Counted from the first letter of the stretch, positions 33,421 to 42,589 are shown. The stretch is DNA of 64,000 nt from Clostridium sp. M62/1 (GCF_020736365.1 NZ_CP085988.1:1866001-1930000), one strand, 5' to 3'. Made by a program: numbers and translations. Notes: generated by a model from the letters alone, not told the origin.

Positions 33421-34353
33421 ATGAGAGTCGAACAGATACAGATTCAGATAGAAAAAAACGGAGCATTTAAAATCACAGACAAGACGGCGGTGCTCACGGC
33501 CTACCTTCAGGATTCGGGAAGGGAGTGCAGGATAAAGGAACGGCCTGCAGTTATTATCTGCCCGGGCGGAGGCTATGAGTTCTGCTCCTTCAGAGAAGGG
33601 GAGCCGGTGGCTCTGGAGCTTCTGTCCAAGGGATACCAGGTATTTGTGCTGGACTACAGCGTAGCTCCGGACAGCTTTCCGACGGCCCTCCTGGAGCTTG
33701 CCGGGGCGGTGGCCATGGTGAGGATGAAAGCCAGAGAATGGAAGGTGATTCCCGAGAAAGTGGCCGTCATGGGCTTTTCAGCAGGCGGACATCTGGCTGC
33801 CAGCCTGGCAGTGTTCTGGAATCAGGAATTTCTGGCAGCTCTTGTGAAAGGCCAGGTGCAGTATCCCAGAGGCGACGGTTTCAGAAGAAGGGAAACGGTA
33901 TTTTCCGAGAGCAGCCTGGAGGAAATTTCCCTGCTCCTGCGCCCGGACCGCCTGCTTTTGAGCTATCCGGTGATCACCTCCGGAGAGTATGCCCACAGAG
34001 GTTCCTTTGATGTCCTTCTCGGAGGCAGGAAGGGGGAGGAGAGAGAGCAGTTTCTCGATCTTCTGTCTCTGGAAAAGCAGGTGGGCAGCCAGGTGCCTCC
34101 TGTATTTCTCTGGCACACCTTCACCGACGGAACGGTTCCTGTGGAAAATACGCTTCTCTTTGCAGGAGCTCTGAGAAAGGCCGGAGTAAGCGCGGAGATC
34201 CATATCTTTCCCGAGGGACGCCATGGAATTGCCCTGGCCGACGAGCGCACCGACAAGGAGACAGATGACGGAAGAGGAAGCTGCGACGTGGAGTGCTGCC
34301 ATCCGTGGGTGGAGCTTGCAGAGCGGTTTCTGGACAGGTGGAGAAAAGAGTAG
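33421..34353 (+). CDS. Alpha/beta hydrolase, esterase-like
   Basis: This 310-residue serine hydrolase resembles acetyl-xylan esterase or carboxylesterase-type enzymes. The oxyanion-hole segment is IICPGGGYEF, the nucleophile elbow is GFSAGGHLAAS, and the acid and base are likely in WHTFTDGTVPVENT (Asp) and FPEGRHGIALAD (His). No signal peptide is present, so it acts in the cytoplasm. GGCGAGGAGAAAGG precedes the ATG. The gene stands alone between the repeat elements and a strong terminator. The substrate is unknown; deacetylation of sugars is typical of relatives. Confidence 0.85.
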   Translation: MRVEQIQIQIEKNGAFKITDKTAVLTAYLQDSGRECRIKERPAVIICPGGGYEFCSFREGEPVALELLSKGYQVFVLDYSVAPDSFPTALLELAGAVAMVRMKAREWKVIPEKVAVMGFSAGGHLAASLAVFWNQEFLAALVKGQVQYPRGDGFRRRETVFSESSLEEISLLLRPDRLLLSYPVITSGEYAHRGSFDVLLGGRKGEEREQFLDLLSLEKQVGSQVPPVFLWHTFTDGTVPVENTLLFAGALRKAGVSAEIHIFPEGRHGIALADERTDKETDDGRGSCDVECCHPWVELAERFLDRWRKE

Positions 34354-34446
34354 AGGGGATGGAAAGCTTTTCTTTCCGCCTGGGCGGTCCGGGCCGCTCT
34401 GTCAGAATTCCTTGCCCTTGACTTTCCATATATTTCATACTAGAAT

Positions 34447-34481
34447 AAAATGGACACCGAAGGCGCTGGTGTCCATTTTTT
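34447..34481 (+). terminator. Intrinsic terminator of the hydrolase gene
   Basis: AAAATGGACACC (34447-34458) pairs with GGTGTCCATTTT (34468-34479), and the T-run continues to 34481. Confidence 0.85.
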
Positions 34482-34598
34482 CTGTGCAGAGACAGAAGCT
34501 GCCGGAAAAGAAGCACCGGAAACAGACTGAACGGACATCACGGGCCGGGCAGAATCCGGAAACTCAGCAGGAAAAAGACAGAACATGGAGGAACCATT

Positions 34599-36200
34599 TT
34601 GGCTAATACAGAAAACACCACAGAGCAGATTAAAAAGAGAAGGACATTCGCTATCATTTCCCACCCGGATGCGGGAAAGACGACGCTGACGGAGAAGTTT
34701 CTTCTCTACGGAGGGGCCATCAACCTGGCCGGTACGGTTAAGGGGCGCAAGGCTACCAAGCACGCAGTTTCAGACTGGATGGAGATTGAGAAGGAGAGAG
34801 GTATCTCCGTCACCTCCTCTGTCCTGCAGTTTAACTATGAGGGCTACTGCATCAACATTCTGGACACTCCGGGACACCAGGATTTCTCAGAGGACACCTA
34901 CAGGACGCTGATGGCGGCCGACTCGGCGGTTATGGTGATTGACGCCTCCAAAGGTGTGGAGGCCCAGACTATCAAGCTGTTTAAGGTATGCCTTCTGAGA
35001 AATATTCCTATCTTTACATTCATCAATAAGATGGACCGGGAGGCGAGAGATCCCTTCGAGCTGATGGACGAGATTGAGAGCGTTCTCGGAATCAAGACCT
35101 GCCCGATCAACTGGCCCATCGGCTGCGGAAAGAACTTCAAGGGCGTCTATGACAGAAATACAAAGAAGATCACCACCTTTACGGCGGCCATGGGAGGCCA
35201 GAAGGAGGTTGCGTCCAGGGAATTTGATCTGGAGGGAACAGAGGCAGAGCAGGTGATCGGGGCGGATTACCACAGCCAGCTTCTTGATGACATCGAGCTT
35301 CTCGACGGGGCCAGCGAGCCCTTCGACATGGAGAAGGTCAGCACAGGAAAACTCTCTCCGGCCTTTTTCGGGTCTGCCCTCACAAACTTCGGAGTGGAGA
35401 CCTTTCTGGAGCATTTCCTGAATATGACCACACCGCCTCTTCCAAGAAAGACCACCACAGGCCAGGTGAACCCATTTGATGACAATTTCACGGCCTTTGT
35501 GTTTAAAATCCAGGCAAATATGAATAAGGCCCACAGAGACCGAATTGCATTTATGCGTATCTGTTCCGGAAAGTTCGAGGCGGGCATGGAGGTCAATCAT
35601 GTGCAGGGAGGCAGAAAGATCCGTCTGTCCCAGCCTCAGCAGCTGATGGCCCAGGACAGAAAGATTGTGGAGGAGGCCTACGCAGGCGATATTATCGGTG
35701 TGTTCGATCCGGGCATCTTCTCCATCGGAGACACCCTCTGCGCGTCCAATGACAAAATTCAGTTTGAGGGCATCCCTACCTTCGCACCGGAGCATTTTGC
35801 AAGGGTACGTCAGATGGACACCATGAAGAGAAAGCAGTTTATCAAGGGAGTCAATCAGATCGCCCAGGAGGGTGCAATTCAGATTTTCCAGGAGTTCAAC
35901 ACGGGAATGGAAGAAATCATCGTGGGCGTGGTGGGAGAGCTGCAGTTTGAGGTGCTTACCTACCGTCTGGAAAATGAGTACAATGTGGAGGTCAAGCTGG
36001 AGAAGCTGCCCTACGAATATATCCGCTGGATTGAGAATAAGAATGAGGTGGATCCGGCCAAAATTCAGGGAACCTCAGATATGAAGCGCATCAAGGACTT
36101 AAAGGGCAATCCTCTGCTCTTATTTGTCAACAGCTGGAGCGTCGGCATGGTACTGGACAGAAATCCGGGACTGGTGCTCAGCGAGTTCGGGCGCGATTAA
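34599..36200 (+). CDS. prfC: Peptide chain release factor 3
   Basis: RF3 is a translational GTPase that recycles RF1 and RF2 from the ribosome after termination. The G domain begins FAIISHPDAGKTTLTEKFLL (G1), with ERGISVTSS (G2), DTPGHQDFSEDT (G3) and NKMDREARDP (G4). These residues distinguish RF3 from EF-G. Domain 2 and the C-terminal RF3 domain are complete at 533 residues. The start codon is TTG at 34599, with TGGAGG seven bases upstream. It is separated from both neighbours and is probably monocistronic. Confidence 0.96.
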   Translation: MANTENTTEQIKKRRTFAIISHPDAGKTTLTEKFLLYGGAINLAGTVKGRKATKHAVSDWMEIEKERGISVTSSVLQFNYEGYCINILDTPGHQDFSEDTYRTLMAADSAVMVIDASKGVEAQTIKLFKVCLLRNIPIFTFINKMDREARDPFELMDEIESVLGIKTCPINWPIGCGKNFKGVYDRNTKKITTFTAAMGGQKEVASREFDLEGTEAEQVIGADYHSQLLDDIELLDGASEPFDMEKVSTGKLSPAFFGSALTNFGVETFLEHFLNMTTPPLPRKTTTGQVNPFDDNFTAFVFKIQANMNKAHRDRIAFMRICSGKFEAGMEVNHVQGGRKIRLSQPQQLMAQDRKIVEEAYAGDIIGVFDPGIFSIGDTLCASNDKIQFEGIPTFAPEHFARVRQMDTMKRKQFIKGVNQIAQEGAIQIFQEFNTGMEEIIVGVVGELQFEVLTYRLENEYNVEVKLEKLPYEYIRWIENKNEVDPAKIQGTSDMKRIKDLKGNPLLLFVNSWSVGMVLDRNPGLVLSEFGRD

Positions 36201-36322
36201 GGCTGCCGGCAGGGCGGCAGAAAAACCGTCCCTTCTATTTTTGGCATAGAGGGACGATCACAGAGACAGTATAGTTTAAACAGCACAGTCACAGAAGCAG
36301 CAGTAAGCTGGGAGGTAGAAAA

Positions 36323-36769
36323 ATGAGCAAGATTGATGTTGTGAGAAAAGCGATGGTGGAGGCCATGAAGGCCAAGGACAAGGCAAGGAAGGATTCCCTG
36401 TCCATGCTGCTTTCAGCTCTGAAGAATGCGGAGATTGACAAGAGAGAGCCGCTGACAGAGGATGAGGAGAATGCAGTGGTGAAAAAGGAGATCAAGCAGA
36501 CCAGGGAAACCATGGAGCTGGCTCCGGCCGACAGGGAGGATATCAGGAACGAGGCTGCGGCAAGGCTTTCCGTCTATGAGGAGTTCGCTCCGGCCGATCT
36601 GACACCGGATCAGATCAGGGAGGTGATCGGGGAAGTGCTCAGGGAGCTTTCCATCGATGAGCCAAAGAAGTCCGATAAGGGCGCAGTCATGAAGGTTTTA
36701 ATGCCGAGAGTAAAGGGAAAGGCTGACGGCAGGGTTGTGAATGAGGTGCTGGCAGGAATGCTGAAATAA
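36323..36769 (+). CDS. yqeY: GatB/YqeY domain protein
   Basis: This 148-residue protein matches the YqeY family, whose fold equals the tail domain of GatB, which binds tRNA. A typical family start (VRKAMVEAMKAKDKARKDSLSM in part) is followed by EIDKREPLTEDEENAVVKKE and the C-terminal GKADGRVVNEVLAGML. The cellular role is not established. GGGAGG precedes the ATG. A CGTCCCTtCTAT/ATAGAGGGACG stem at about 36228-36255 lies between prfC and this gene, without a clear T-run. Confidence 0.9.
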   Translation: MSKIDVVRKAMVEAMKAKDKARKDSLSMLLSALKNAEIDKREPLTEDEENAVVKKEIKQTRETMELAPADREDIRNEAAARLSVYEEFAPADLTPDQIREVIGEVLRELSIDEPKKSDKGAVMKVLMPRVKGKADGRVVNEVLAGMLK

Positions 36770-36863
36770 AGACAGGCGCAGGTCAGGCCTGAGAAAGAGA
36801 CAGAAATGACAGGGCAGAGTGGGGCAGCCTGGTTGGGAGGCCCCGGAAAGGGGATGACAGAAG

Positions 36864-38267
36864 ATGTACAGAGAAGAGATCGAGAAGTATATTGACAGCC
36901 ACAGAGGAGAGATGCTTGAGGATATCAAGTCCCTGTGCCGCATCAACAGCGAAAAAATGCCTTACCAGGAGGGAATGCCCTACGGAGAGGGAGCCTGCCA
37001 GGCGCTTGGAACAGCGCTTGCCATGGCTGAGGGATACGGTTTTTCCATCTGCAATTACGACAACTATGTGGGAACGGTCGACTGGGGAGGAGAGGAAAGC
37101 CAGCTTGATATTCTGGCTCATCTCGACGTGGTTCCGGCCGGAGAGGGCTGGACTGTGACAGAACCCTTTGAGCCGGTGGAGAAGGACGGAAGACTCTATG
37201 GCCGCGGTACAGCCGACGACAAGGGGCCGGCCGTTGCCGCCCTCTATGCGTTGCGGGCAGTAAAGGAGTTAGGCATTCCGTTAAAGAAGCGCGTCAGGCT
37301 GATTCTGGGAACAGATGAGGAGTGCGGCAGCAGCGATATAAAACATTATTACGCTGTGGAGAAGGAGGCGCCGATGACCTTCTCGCCGGACGGAGCCTTC
37401 CCTGTTGTGAATATTGAGAAGGGCCATCTGGAGGGAGAATTTGAGGCAGAGTTTGAGGCTTCACAGGAGCTCCCCCGCGTGAAATCTATCAAAGCAGGCA
37501 CGAAGATCAATGTGGTCCCCGGAAAGGCATTCGCTGTCTTTGAGGGGCTCGACGATGACGTGGTGAGAGCAGCGGCAGATGAGGTGGAGAAGGAGACAGG
37601 CGTTTCCTTTGAGATCATGGGAAAGGACAGCTGTCTTGAGATCACAGCCTGCGGAGCAGGGGCCCATGCGTCCACGCCTCAGGAGGGAAAGAATGCCATC
37701 ACAGCGCTGCTCCTTCTGATCACAAAGCTTCCATTTGCAGCCTGCAGGCAGATAGAGGTGATAAAGGCCCTCTGCCAGCTCTTCCCCCACGGAGACACAG
37801 AGGGACGCGCCCTCGGCGTGGCTATGGAAGATGAACTGTCCGGCGCCCTCACCCTGGCCTTTGACATTCTCGAGGTGACAGAGGAGAAGATGCACGGAAT
37901 GATTGACAGCCGTACTCCTCTGTGCGGCAATGAGGAGAATGTGTTAAAGCCTATAGCTGCGAAGATGGAGGAACTCGGCATCACGATGCTCACCCGCGAG
38001 ATGCGTCCGCCTCACCACGTGGATGGAAATTCTGATTTCGTTAAAACCCTTCTTTCTGTCTATGAGGAGTACACGGGAAGAAAGGGCGAGTGCGTTTCCA
38101 TGGGAGGCGGAACGTACGTCCATGATCTGAAAAACGGAGTGGCCTTTGGAGCCGCCCTTCCGGAAACGGACAACCGGATGCACGGAGCTGACGAGTTTGC
38201 CGTGATCGATGAGCTTCTCCTGAGTGCAAAGATTTTTGCCCAGGTAATTGCAGAACTCTGCGCTTAG
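36864..38267 (+). CDS. PepV/Sapep-like M20 family dipeptidase
   Basis: This cytoplasmic di-zinc aminopeptidase cleaves dipeptides, including Xaa-His and beta-Ala peptides in relatives. The metal ligands are visible in order: AHLDVVP (His), GRGTADDKGP (bridging Asp), TDEECGSSD (catalytic and ligand Glu), FSPDGAFP (Asp) and RMHGADEF (His) near the end. An insert or lid domain occupies about residues 200-345. Length 467 is normal. GGAAAGGGGATGACAGAAG precedes the ATG. It is the second gene after yqeY, 94 bases away, and may share its transcript. Confidence 0.9.
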   Translation: MYREEIEKYIDSHRGEMLEDIKSLCRINSEKMPYQEGMPYGEGACQALGTALAMAEGYGFSICNYDNYVGTVDWGGEESQLDILAHLDVVPAGEGWTVTEPFEPVEKDGRLYGRGTADDKGPAVAALYALRAVKELGIPLKKRVRLILGTDEECGSSDIKHYYAVEKEAPMTFSPDGAFPVVNIEKGHLEGEFEAEFEASQELPRVKSIKAGTKINVVPGKAFAVFEGLDDDVVRAAADEVEKETGVSFEIMGKDSCLEITACGAGAHASTPQEGKNAITALLLLITKLPFAACRQIEVIKALCQLFPHGDTEGRALGVAMEDELSGALTLAFDILEVTEEKMHGMIDSRTPLCGNEENVLKPIAAKMEELGITMLTREMRPPHHVDGNSDFVKTLLSVYEEYTGRKGECVSMGGGTYVHDLKNGVAFGAALPETDNRMHGADEFAVIDELLLSAKIFAQVIAELCA

Positions 38268-38388
38268 GCGGGAATTCAGGAGAAAATGCCGGTTTTGCAC
38301 CTGGTCTGTGCAGTCCGGGTACTTCGGTGAGTTCATAAAATATTTATAAAAATTTCCGTTTTGAGAATAAAACTTAATGAAAGTTCAA

Positions 38389-38417
38389 TTGATTTGCCTG
38401 CTGCTTTGTGATAAACT
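38389..38417 (+). promoter_or_regulatory. Possible promoter of the flavoprotein-like lipoprotein gene
   Basis: TTGATT (38389-38394), 17 bases and TAAACT (38412-38417). It would give a leader of about 150 bases. The AT-rich stretch just upstream (38330-38385) could contain other -10-like boxes. Confidence 0.45.
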
Positions 38418-38424
38418 TTTGCCT

Positions 38425-38476
38425 CAGAAGCGGCGGGAGGTCAGTTGGACTTTTTTTCCGCTTCTGCCATTTTTTT
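38425..38476 (+). terminator. Terminator-like stem inside the leader of the lipoprotein gene
   Basis: CAGAAGCGG (38425-38433) pairs with CCGCTTCTG (38458-38466) and is followed by CCATTTTTTT. Lying between a likely promoter and the gene, it could be an attenuator. If instead transcription comes from upstream, it ends the dipeptidase transcript. The rest of the 38268-38577 gap shows no other supported element. Confidence 0.45.
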
Positions 38477-38577
38477 CTGAAATTTTCCTGCCTGTCCGGC
38501 TATGGAAGCTGAGGGCGCAGGAAGAGAAGTCTATGTGGAAACGGAAGGGTTTCCTTTCCGGGAGAGGAGAATGAATA

Positions 38578-39606
38578 ATGAGAAAAAAGACATATGCGGC
38601 GCTTGCTGCTGCTGTCCTTGCAGCAGGAGCGCTTGCCGGATGCAGCAGCCAAAATACAGAGAAGGGAAAGGGGACAGCGGCCGGCGAAGGCACTGAGGAG
38701 ACTGGGGAGACAGCCGTCCCGTCCTCTGAGGCACAGGAGGGACAGGCAGAGGGAGCCGGGATCTCGGACGCGGACATTGTGATTGCCGGAGGAGACGCAG
38801 CGGGAATGGCTGCAGCAATTCAGGCAGTTGCCGAGGGCACGGATCCGTCTAAAATTCTGGTTCTGGAAAAGGGAGGCGCAGAGAAGTCTGCACTTTCAGG
38901 AGAGAGCTTTAACGCAGCTGACACCGATGAGCAGGCGGAGGCCGGCATCGAAGATTCTGTGGATGCCTTTATCACCGATACTATGGCGGCAGGCGGCGGA
39001 AAGAACAGCCAGGAGATGGTGGAGCATATGGCGGAGAGCGGACGGGAGGCCCTTGTCTGGCTGAGAGATCAGGGAGTGGAACTGTCAGGCGTGACACAGG
39101 ACGAGGGCTCCAGCGTAGCCAGAAGCTATCAGGCAGCGGACGGAGGGAATCTGGGAGAAGAGATAGAGGCGAAGCTTCAGGAGAAGTTTGATTCCCTGAA
39201 CGTGAATGTGGCGGAAAACACAGAGCTTGCCCAGGTGCTTTACGGAGCAGACGGGGAAGTGACGGGAGTGAAGGTAAAGGGAGATAAAGGGGAGCAGGAG
39301 ATTACCTGCCGGGCCCTTTTGGTGACAGATGTGGATTACATTGACCTGCTTGAGGATCTGGCAGTTTCCTATGTGACAGATGAGAGCGGGGCAAATAAGG
39401 GAATCCTGGTGGACAGCTGTGCCAATGCAGTAACCGCAGACGGAGGCGAAATTCCCGGACTTTACGGGGCTGGCGCTGTGATCGATGCGGCCCTCCACGG
39501 AGATAAGGCCCTGGCCGGAAACGAGCTGACAGGAACCATTGCGTTCGGCATGACGGCAGGCACGGAAACGGCCATCTACTCCCAGGACAATGCACCGGAG
39601 GCATAG
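38578..39606 (+). CDS. Lipoprotein with a shortened fumarate-reductase-type flavin fold
   Basis: A signal peptide ends in the lipobox LAGC (Cys about 22), so the protein should be anchored outside the membrane. After an acidic linker comes a FAD_binding_2-like start, DADIVIAGGDAAGMAAAIQA, then FITDTMAAGGGKNSQEMVEH and later the family's closing block PGLYGAGAVIDAALHGDKAL. Relatives (flavocytochrome c/fumarate reductase type) have 450-600 residues, with a capping domain bearing the catalytic Arg and His between these blocks. Here the protein has 342 residues and most of that domain is missing, although the frame is intact. The dinucleotide motif is also altered (GGDAAG). It probably cannot reduce fumarate-like substrates; flavin binding itself is open. 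Confidence 0.75.
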   Translation: MRKKTYAALAAAVLAAGALAGCSSQNTEKGKGTAAGEGTEETGETAVPSSEAQEGQAEGAGISDADIVIAGGDAAGMAAAIQAVAEGTDPSKILVLEKGGAEKSALSGESFNAADTDEQAEAGIEDSVDAFITDTMAAGGGKNSQEMVEHMAESGREALVWLRDQGVELSGVTQDEGSSVARSYQAADGGNLGEEIEAKLQEKFDSLNVNVAENTELAQVLYGADGEVTGVKVKGDKGEQEITCRALLVTDVDYIDLLEDLAVSYVTDESGANKGILVDSCANAVTADGGEIPGLYGAGAVIDAALHGDKALAGNELTGTIAFGMTAGTETAIYSQDNAPEA

Positions 39607-39670
39607 ATAAGGCACCTGTCACGGGAACCGGGCATATACTGGAATGAGGAGCCATTTTCAGGAGGAGTCC

Positions 39671-39919
39671 ATGCGTCTTTGCGAGCTGAAGCAGAAGGAG
39701 GTTATCAATATCTGTGACTGCCGCCGTCTGGGATATGTGGGAGATGTGGACTTTGACGCCTGCACCGGCAGGATTCTGGCTCTCATTGTGCCCGGACCCG
39801 GCTGCCTGTGGGGATTTCTGGGCCGGGAGAGCGAATGGGTGATCCCATGGTGCGATATAAAGCAGATTGGGGATGACATTATTCTGGTAGAGCTGCATGA
39901 AAAAAAGGGAAAAGGCTGA
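39671..39919 (+). CDS. YlmC/YmxH family PRC-barrel protein
   Basis: This 82-residue protein has a PRC-barrel-like fold: RLCELKQKEVINICDCRRLG, followed by VDFDACTGRILALIV and the C-terminal IPWCDIKQIGDDIILVEL. It belongs to the YlmC/YmxH family associated with sporulation in Firmicutes; the molecular role is unknown. The frame opens at 39644, but GGAGGAG at 39661-39667 serves the ATG at 39671. It is followed by nrdR after 68 bases. Confidence 0.85.
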   Translation: MRLCELKQKEVINICDCRRLGYVGDVDFDACTGRILALIVPGPGCLWGFLGRESEWVIPWCDIKQIGDDIILVELHEKKGKG

Positions 39920-39987
39920 AAACGGCTTGCATATCTGACCGCAGTACGTTAAAATAAGGACAATATATCACACAGGAGGAACAGAAC

Positions 39988-40443
39988 GTGAAATGTCCAT
40001 TTTGTAATGCAGCTGACACGAAGGTAATCGATTCCAGACCGGCAGACGACAACAGCTCTATCCGCCGCCGCCGTCAGTGTGAAACATGCGGAAAGAGATT
40101 TACGACTTATGAGAAGCTGGAGACCATGCCTCTCATGGTGATAAAAAAGGATAATTCCAGAGAGCTTTACGACCGCTCCAAGATAGAGGCGGGCATCCTT
40201 CATTCCTGCCATAAGCGCCCGGTATCTCCCCAGCAGATCAGCGCTACCATAGATGAGATTGAAAACCAGATTTTCAACAAGGAGGAGAGGGAGATTGAAA
40301 CCTCCGCCATCGGCGAGCTGGTGATGGATAAGCTGAAGGATCTCGACGAGGTTGCCTATGTGCGCTTTGCCTCTGTTTACCGGGAGTTTAAGGATGTGGG
40401 AACCTTTATGGAGGAGCTTTCTAAGCTCCTGAAAAAAGAGTAA
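39988..40443 (+). CDS. nrdR: Transcriptional repressor NrdR
   Basis: NrdR represses ribonucleotide reductase genes in response to ATP/dATP. The N-terminal zinc ribbon is CPFC followed by CETCGKRF, with the Arg-rich RRRRQCETCG between. The ATP-cone domain covers about residues 46-136 (MVIKKDNSRELYDRSKIEAG and onward). Length 151 is standard. GTG start with a CAGGAGGAACAG site. It heads a run with the YqeG phosphatase gene 45 bases downstream. Confidence 0.96.
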   Translation: MKCPFCNAADTKVIDSRPADDNSSIRRRRQCETCGKRFTTYEKLETMPLMVIKKDNSRELYDRSKIEAGILHSCHKRPVSPQQISATIDEIENQIFNKEEREIETSAIGELVMDKLKDLDEVAYVRFASVYREFKDVGTFMEELSKLLKKE

Positions 40444-40488
40444 GGCCAGACGGACCGGATGGAGAGAAAGACTGAAAAGGTAAAACAT

Positions 40489-41004
40489 ATGTTTAAAGCA
40501 TTCTACCCAAAGGAATACAGGGACTCCGCTTATGATATCCCCTACGAGAAGTTTTACAGGGAGGGGATTCGCGGAGTCATTTTCGATATAGACAATACAC
40601 TCGTTCCCCACGGTGCTCCGGCGGATCAGAGGGCGAAGGAGCTTTTTTTGCGCCTTCACGGGATGGGTATGAAAACCTGCCTCCTCTCGAATAATAAGGA
40701 GCCCAGGGTGGCATCCTTTGCCAGTCAGGTGAAATCTCCCTATATTTTTAAGGGCGGAAAGCCTGGAACGAAGGGCTATCAGAGGGCCATGGAGCTTATG
40801 GGCACAGACTGCAGGACGAGCCTTTTTGTGGGAGACCAGCTGTTTACGGATGTGTATGGGGCCAACAGGGCAGGCATTTACGCAGTCCTGACAAAGCCCA
40901 TCCATCCCAAAGAGGAGATTCAGATCGTGCTGAAGCGGAGGCTGGAGGCGGTGGTACTCCTCTTCTACAGGAGGGCGTGCGAAAAACAGAGAAAGCACAG
41001 CTGA
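40489..41004 (+). CDS. YqeG-family HAD phosphatase
   Basis: This HAD superfamily IIIA-type phosphatase is related to B. subtilis YqeG and mitochondrial PTPMT1-like enzymes that act on phosphatidylglycerophosphate. The catalytic motif is FDIDNTLVPH, and the later motifs are LLSNNKE (Thr/Ser motif region), KGGKPGTKGY (Lys) and FVGDQLFTDVYGANRAG (acidic motif). ATG 40459 is in frame but lacks a good ribosome site; ATG 40489, with AAAAGG eight bases before it, gives the familiar start MFKAFYPKEY. In Firmicutes this gene commonly precedes aroE, as it does here. Length is 171 residues. Confidence 0.85.
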   Translation: MFKAFYPKEYRDSAYDIPYEKFYREGIRGVIFDIDNTLVPHGAPADQRAKELFLRLHGMGMKTCLLSNNKEPRVASFASQVKSPYIFKGGKPGTKGYQRAMELMGTDCRTSLFVGDQLFTDVYGANRAGIYAVLTKPIHPKEEIQIVLKRRLEAVVLLFYRRACEKQRKHS

Positions 41005-41080
41005 GATCGAAAAAGAGCACAGCGGGAGATAAGACGGCGGCCGGCAGAAATCGCCGGGAAAGGACAGGCGGACAGGACAG

Positions 41081-42589
41081 ATGAAAAATAATGAGAAAAA
41101 CAGAGGTGCAGAGTGGGCGGCTCTGGTTAATGGGACAACCAAGGTGTGCGGGATTCTTGCAGATCCGGTGGAGCATTCCATGTCTCCTATGCTGCAGAAC
41201 CTTTACGGGAACAGTACCGGGACGGACATGGTCTACGTGCCCTTTCGCGTAAAAGAGGAGGAGCTTGAGGCGGCGGTCAGAGGAGCCTTTGCCTTAAATA
41301 TCAGAGGGCTGAACGTCACCGTTCCTCACAAGCAGAGTGTGATGCGTTTTCTGGATGGAATCGATGAGACGGCAAAGGCTGTGGGAGCCGTGAATACGCT
41401 GGTGCGCACAGAGGGCGGCTATAAGGGGTACAATACAGATGTTCCCGGACTTTTAAGAGCCGTGAGGGAAGCCGGAATCGAGATCAGGGGCAGAAACTGT
41501 ATTCTGATCGGAGCAGGAGGGGCTGCAAAGGCGGCTGCCTACCTGCTGGCCGGCGAGGGAGCAGAGCATATTTACCTGCTGAACCGGAGCATGGACCGGG
41601 CTGCATCCTTAGCTGACTGGATAAACGGGCAGTCGGGAGGAAGAGAACTGGTGACAGCTCTGCCTGTTTCTGAGTGGAGGAGCATTCCTGACGGCAGGTA
41701 TCTGGCCATCCAGTCCACCAGCGTGGGCATGTATCCGAACACGGACAGCGCTCCAATCGAGGACAGGGAATTTTACCGCCTGATAGATGAGGCAGTGGAT
41801 ATTATCTATACACCTGCGGAGACGAAGTTCATGCGCCTTGTGAGGGAGGCGGGAGGCCGTGCGGTGAACGGTCTCAACATGCTGATTTACCAGGGAGTGA
41901 TCTCCTACGAGCTCTGGTATCCGGGCCAGAGAGTGAACAGGGAAACCCTGGCACTTGCCAGAAGGCTGATAGAGGAGCGGCTTGCCGGAGGGAGAGCCGG
42001 GGAGCCGGCCTGTGAAGAGACGGTACAGAACAGCCGCAAGGGCGGGAATGAAAGAAATTCTCTCCCATCCCCGATTCTGCTGATCGGTTTTATGGGGGCC
42101 GGAAAGACAAGCGTGGGAAAAATCCTTGCAGAGAGGACAGGCCTTCCGTTTCTGGACACGGATCAGGAGATTGAAAAAAGAGCCGGCATGACCATACCGG
42201 AGATCTTTGAGACGAAGGGCGAGGAGGGGTTCAGGGCTGTGGAAACAGAAACGCTGAGAGCTCTCATTGAAGAGTCTGAGGAGTCCCCAAGCCCGGCTGT
42301 ATTCTCCACAGGGGGAGGGCTCCCCATGAGGGAAGAAAACCGGGAGCTTTTAAGGCAGCTGGGCTTCTGTGTCTATCTGAAGACCTCAGCCGGGGAGGTG
42401 CTCTGCCGCCTGAAAGGCGATACCACCAGGCCTCTCTTGAGAGGGGACAATGTAAGAGAGAGGGCAGAGGGGCTTTTAAAAGAGAGGGAGCCCTTTTATG
42501 AGGCCGCGTCAGACTGTATCGTGCTCACGGATCAGAAGACACCGGAGGAGATAGCCGAAGAGATCGAAAGCAAAATCAGGGAACTGTGA
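41081..42589 (+). CDS. Bifunctional shikimate dehydrogenase-shikimate kinase (AroE-AroK fusion)
   Basis: Two successive enzymes of chorismate synthesis are joined in one 502-residue protein. The AroE part (about 1-310) has NVTVPHK with catalytic Lys84, YNTD with Asp120, and the NADP loop GAGGAAKAA at about 144-152. A Gly/Glu/Arg-rich linker (about 305-328) leads to the AroK part, starting with the P-loop GFMGAGKTSVGK (336-347), then FLDTDQEIEKRAGM, STGGGLPM and the LID region DTTRPLL. Both active sites look intact. The enzymes work in sequence, dehydroshikimate to shikimate to shikimate 3-phosphate. No other aro gene is in the window. Confidence 0.93.
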   Translation: MKNNEKNRGAEWAALVNGTTKVCGILADPVEHSMSPMLQNLYGNSTGTDMVYVPFRVKEEELEAAVRGAFALNIRGLNVTVPHKQSVMRFLDGIDETAKAVGAVNTLVRTEGGYKGYNTDVPGLLRAVREAGIEIRGRNCILIGAGGAAKAAAYLLAGEGAEHIYLLNRSMDRAASLADWINGQSGGRELVTALPVSEWRSIPDGRYLAIQSTSVGMYPNTDSAPIEDREFYRLIDEAVDIIYTPAETKFMRLVREAGGRAVNGLNMLIYQGVISYELWYPGQRVNRETLALARRLIEERLAGGRAGEPACEETVQNSRKGGNERNSLPSPILLIGFMGAGKTSVGKILAERTGLPFLDTDQEIEKRAGMTIPEIFETKGEEGFRAVETETLRALIEESEESPSPAVFSTGGGLPMREENRELLRQLGFCVYLKTSAGEVLCRLKGDTTRPLLRGDNVRERAEGLLKEREPFYEAASDCIVLTDQKTPEEIAEEIESKIREL

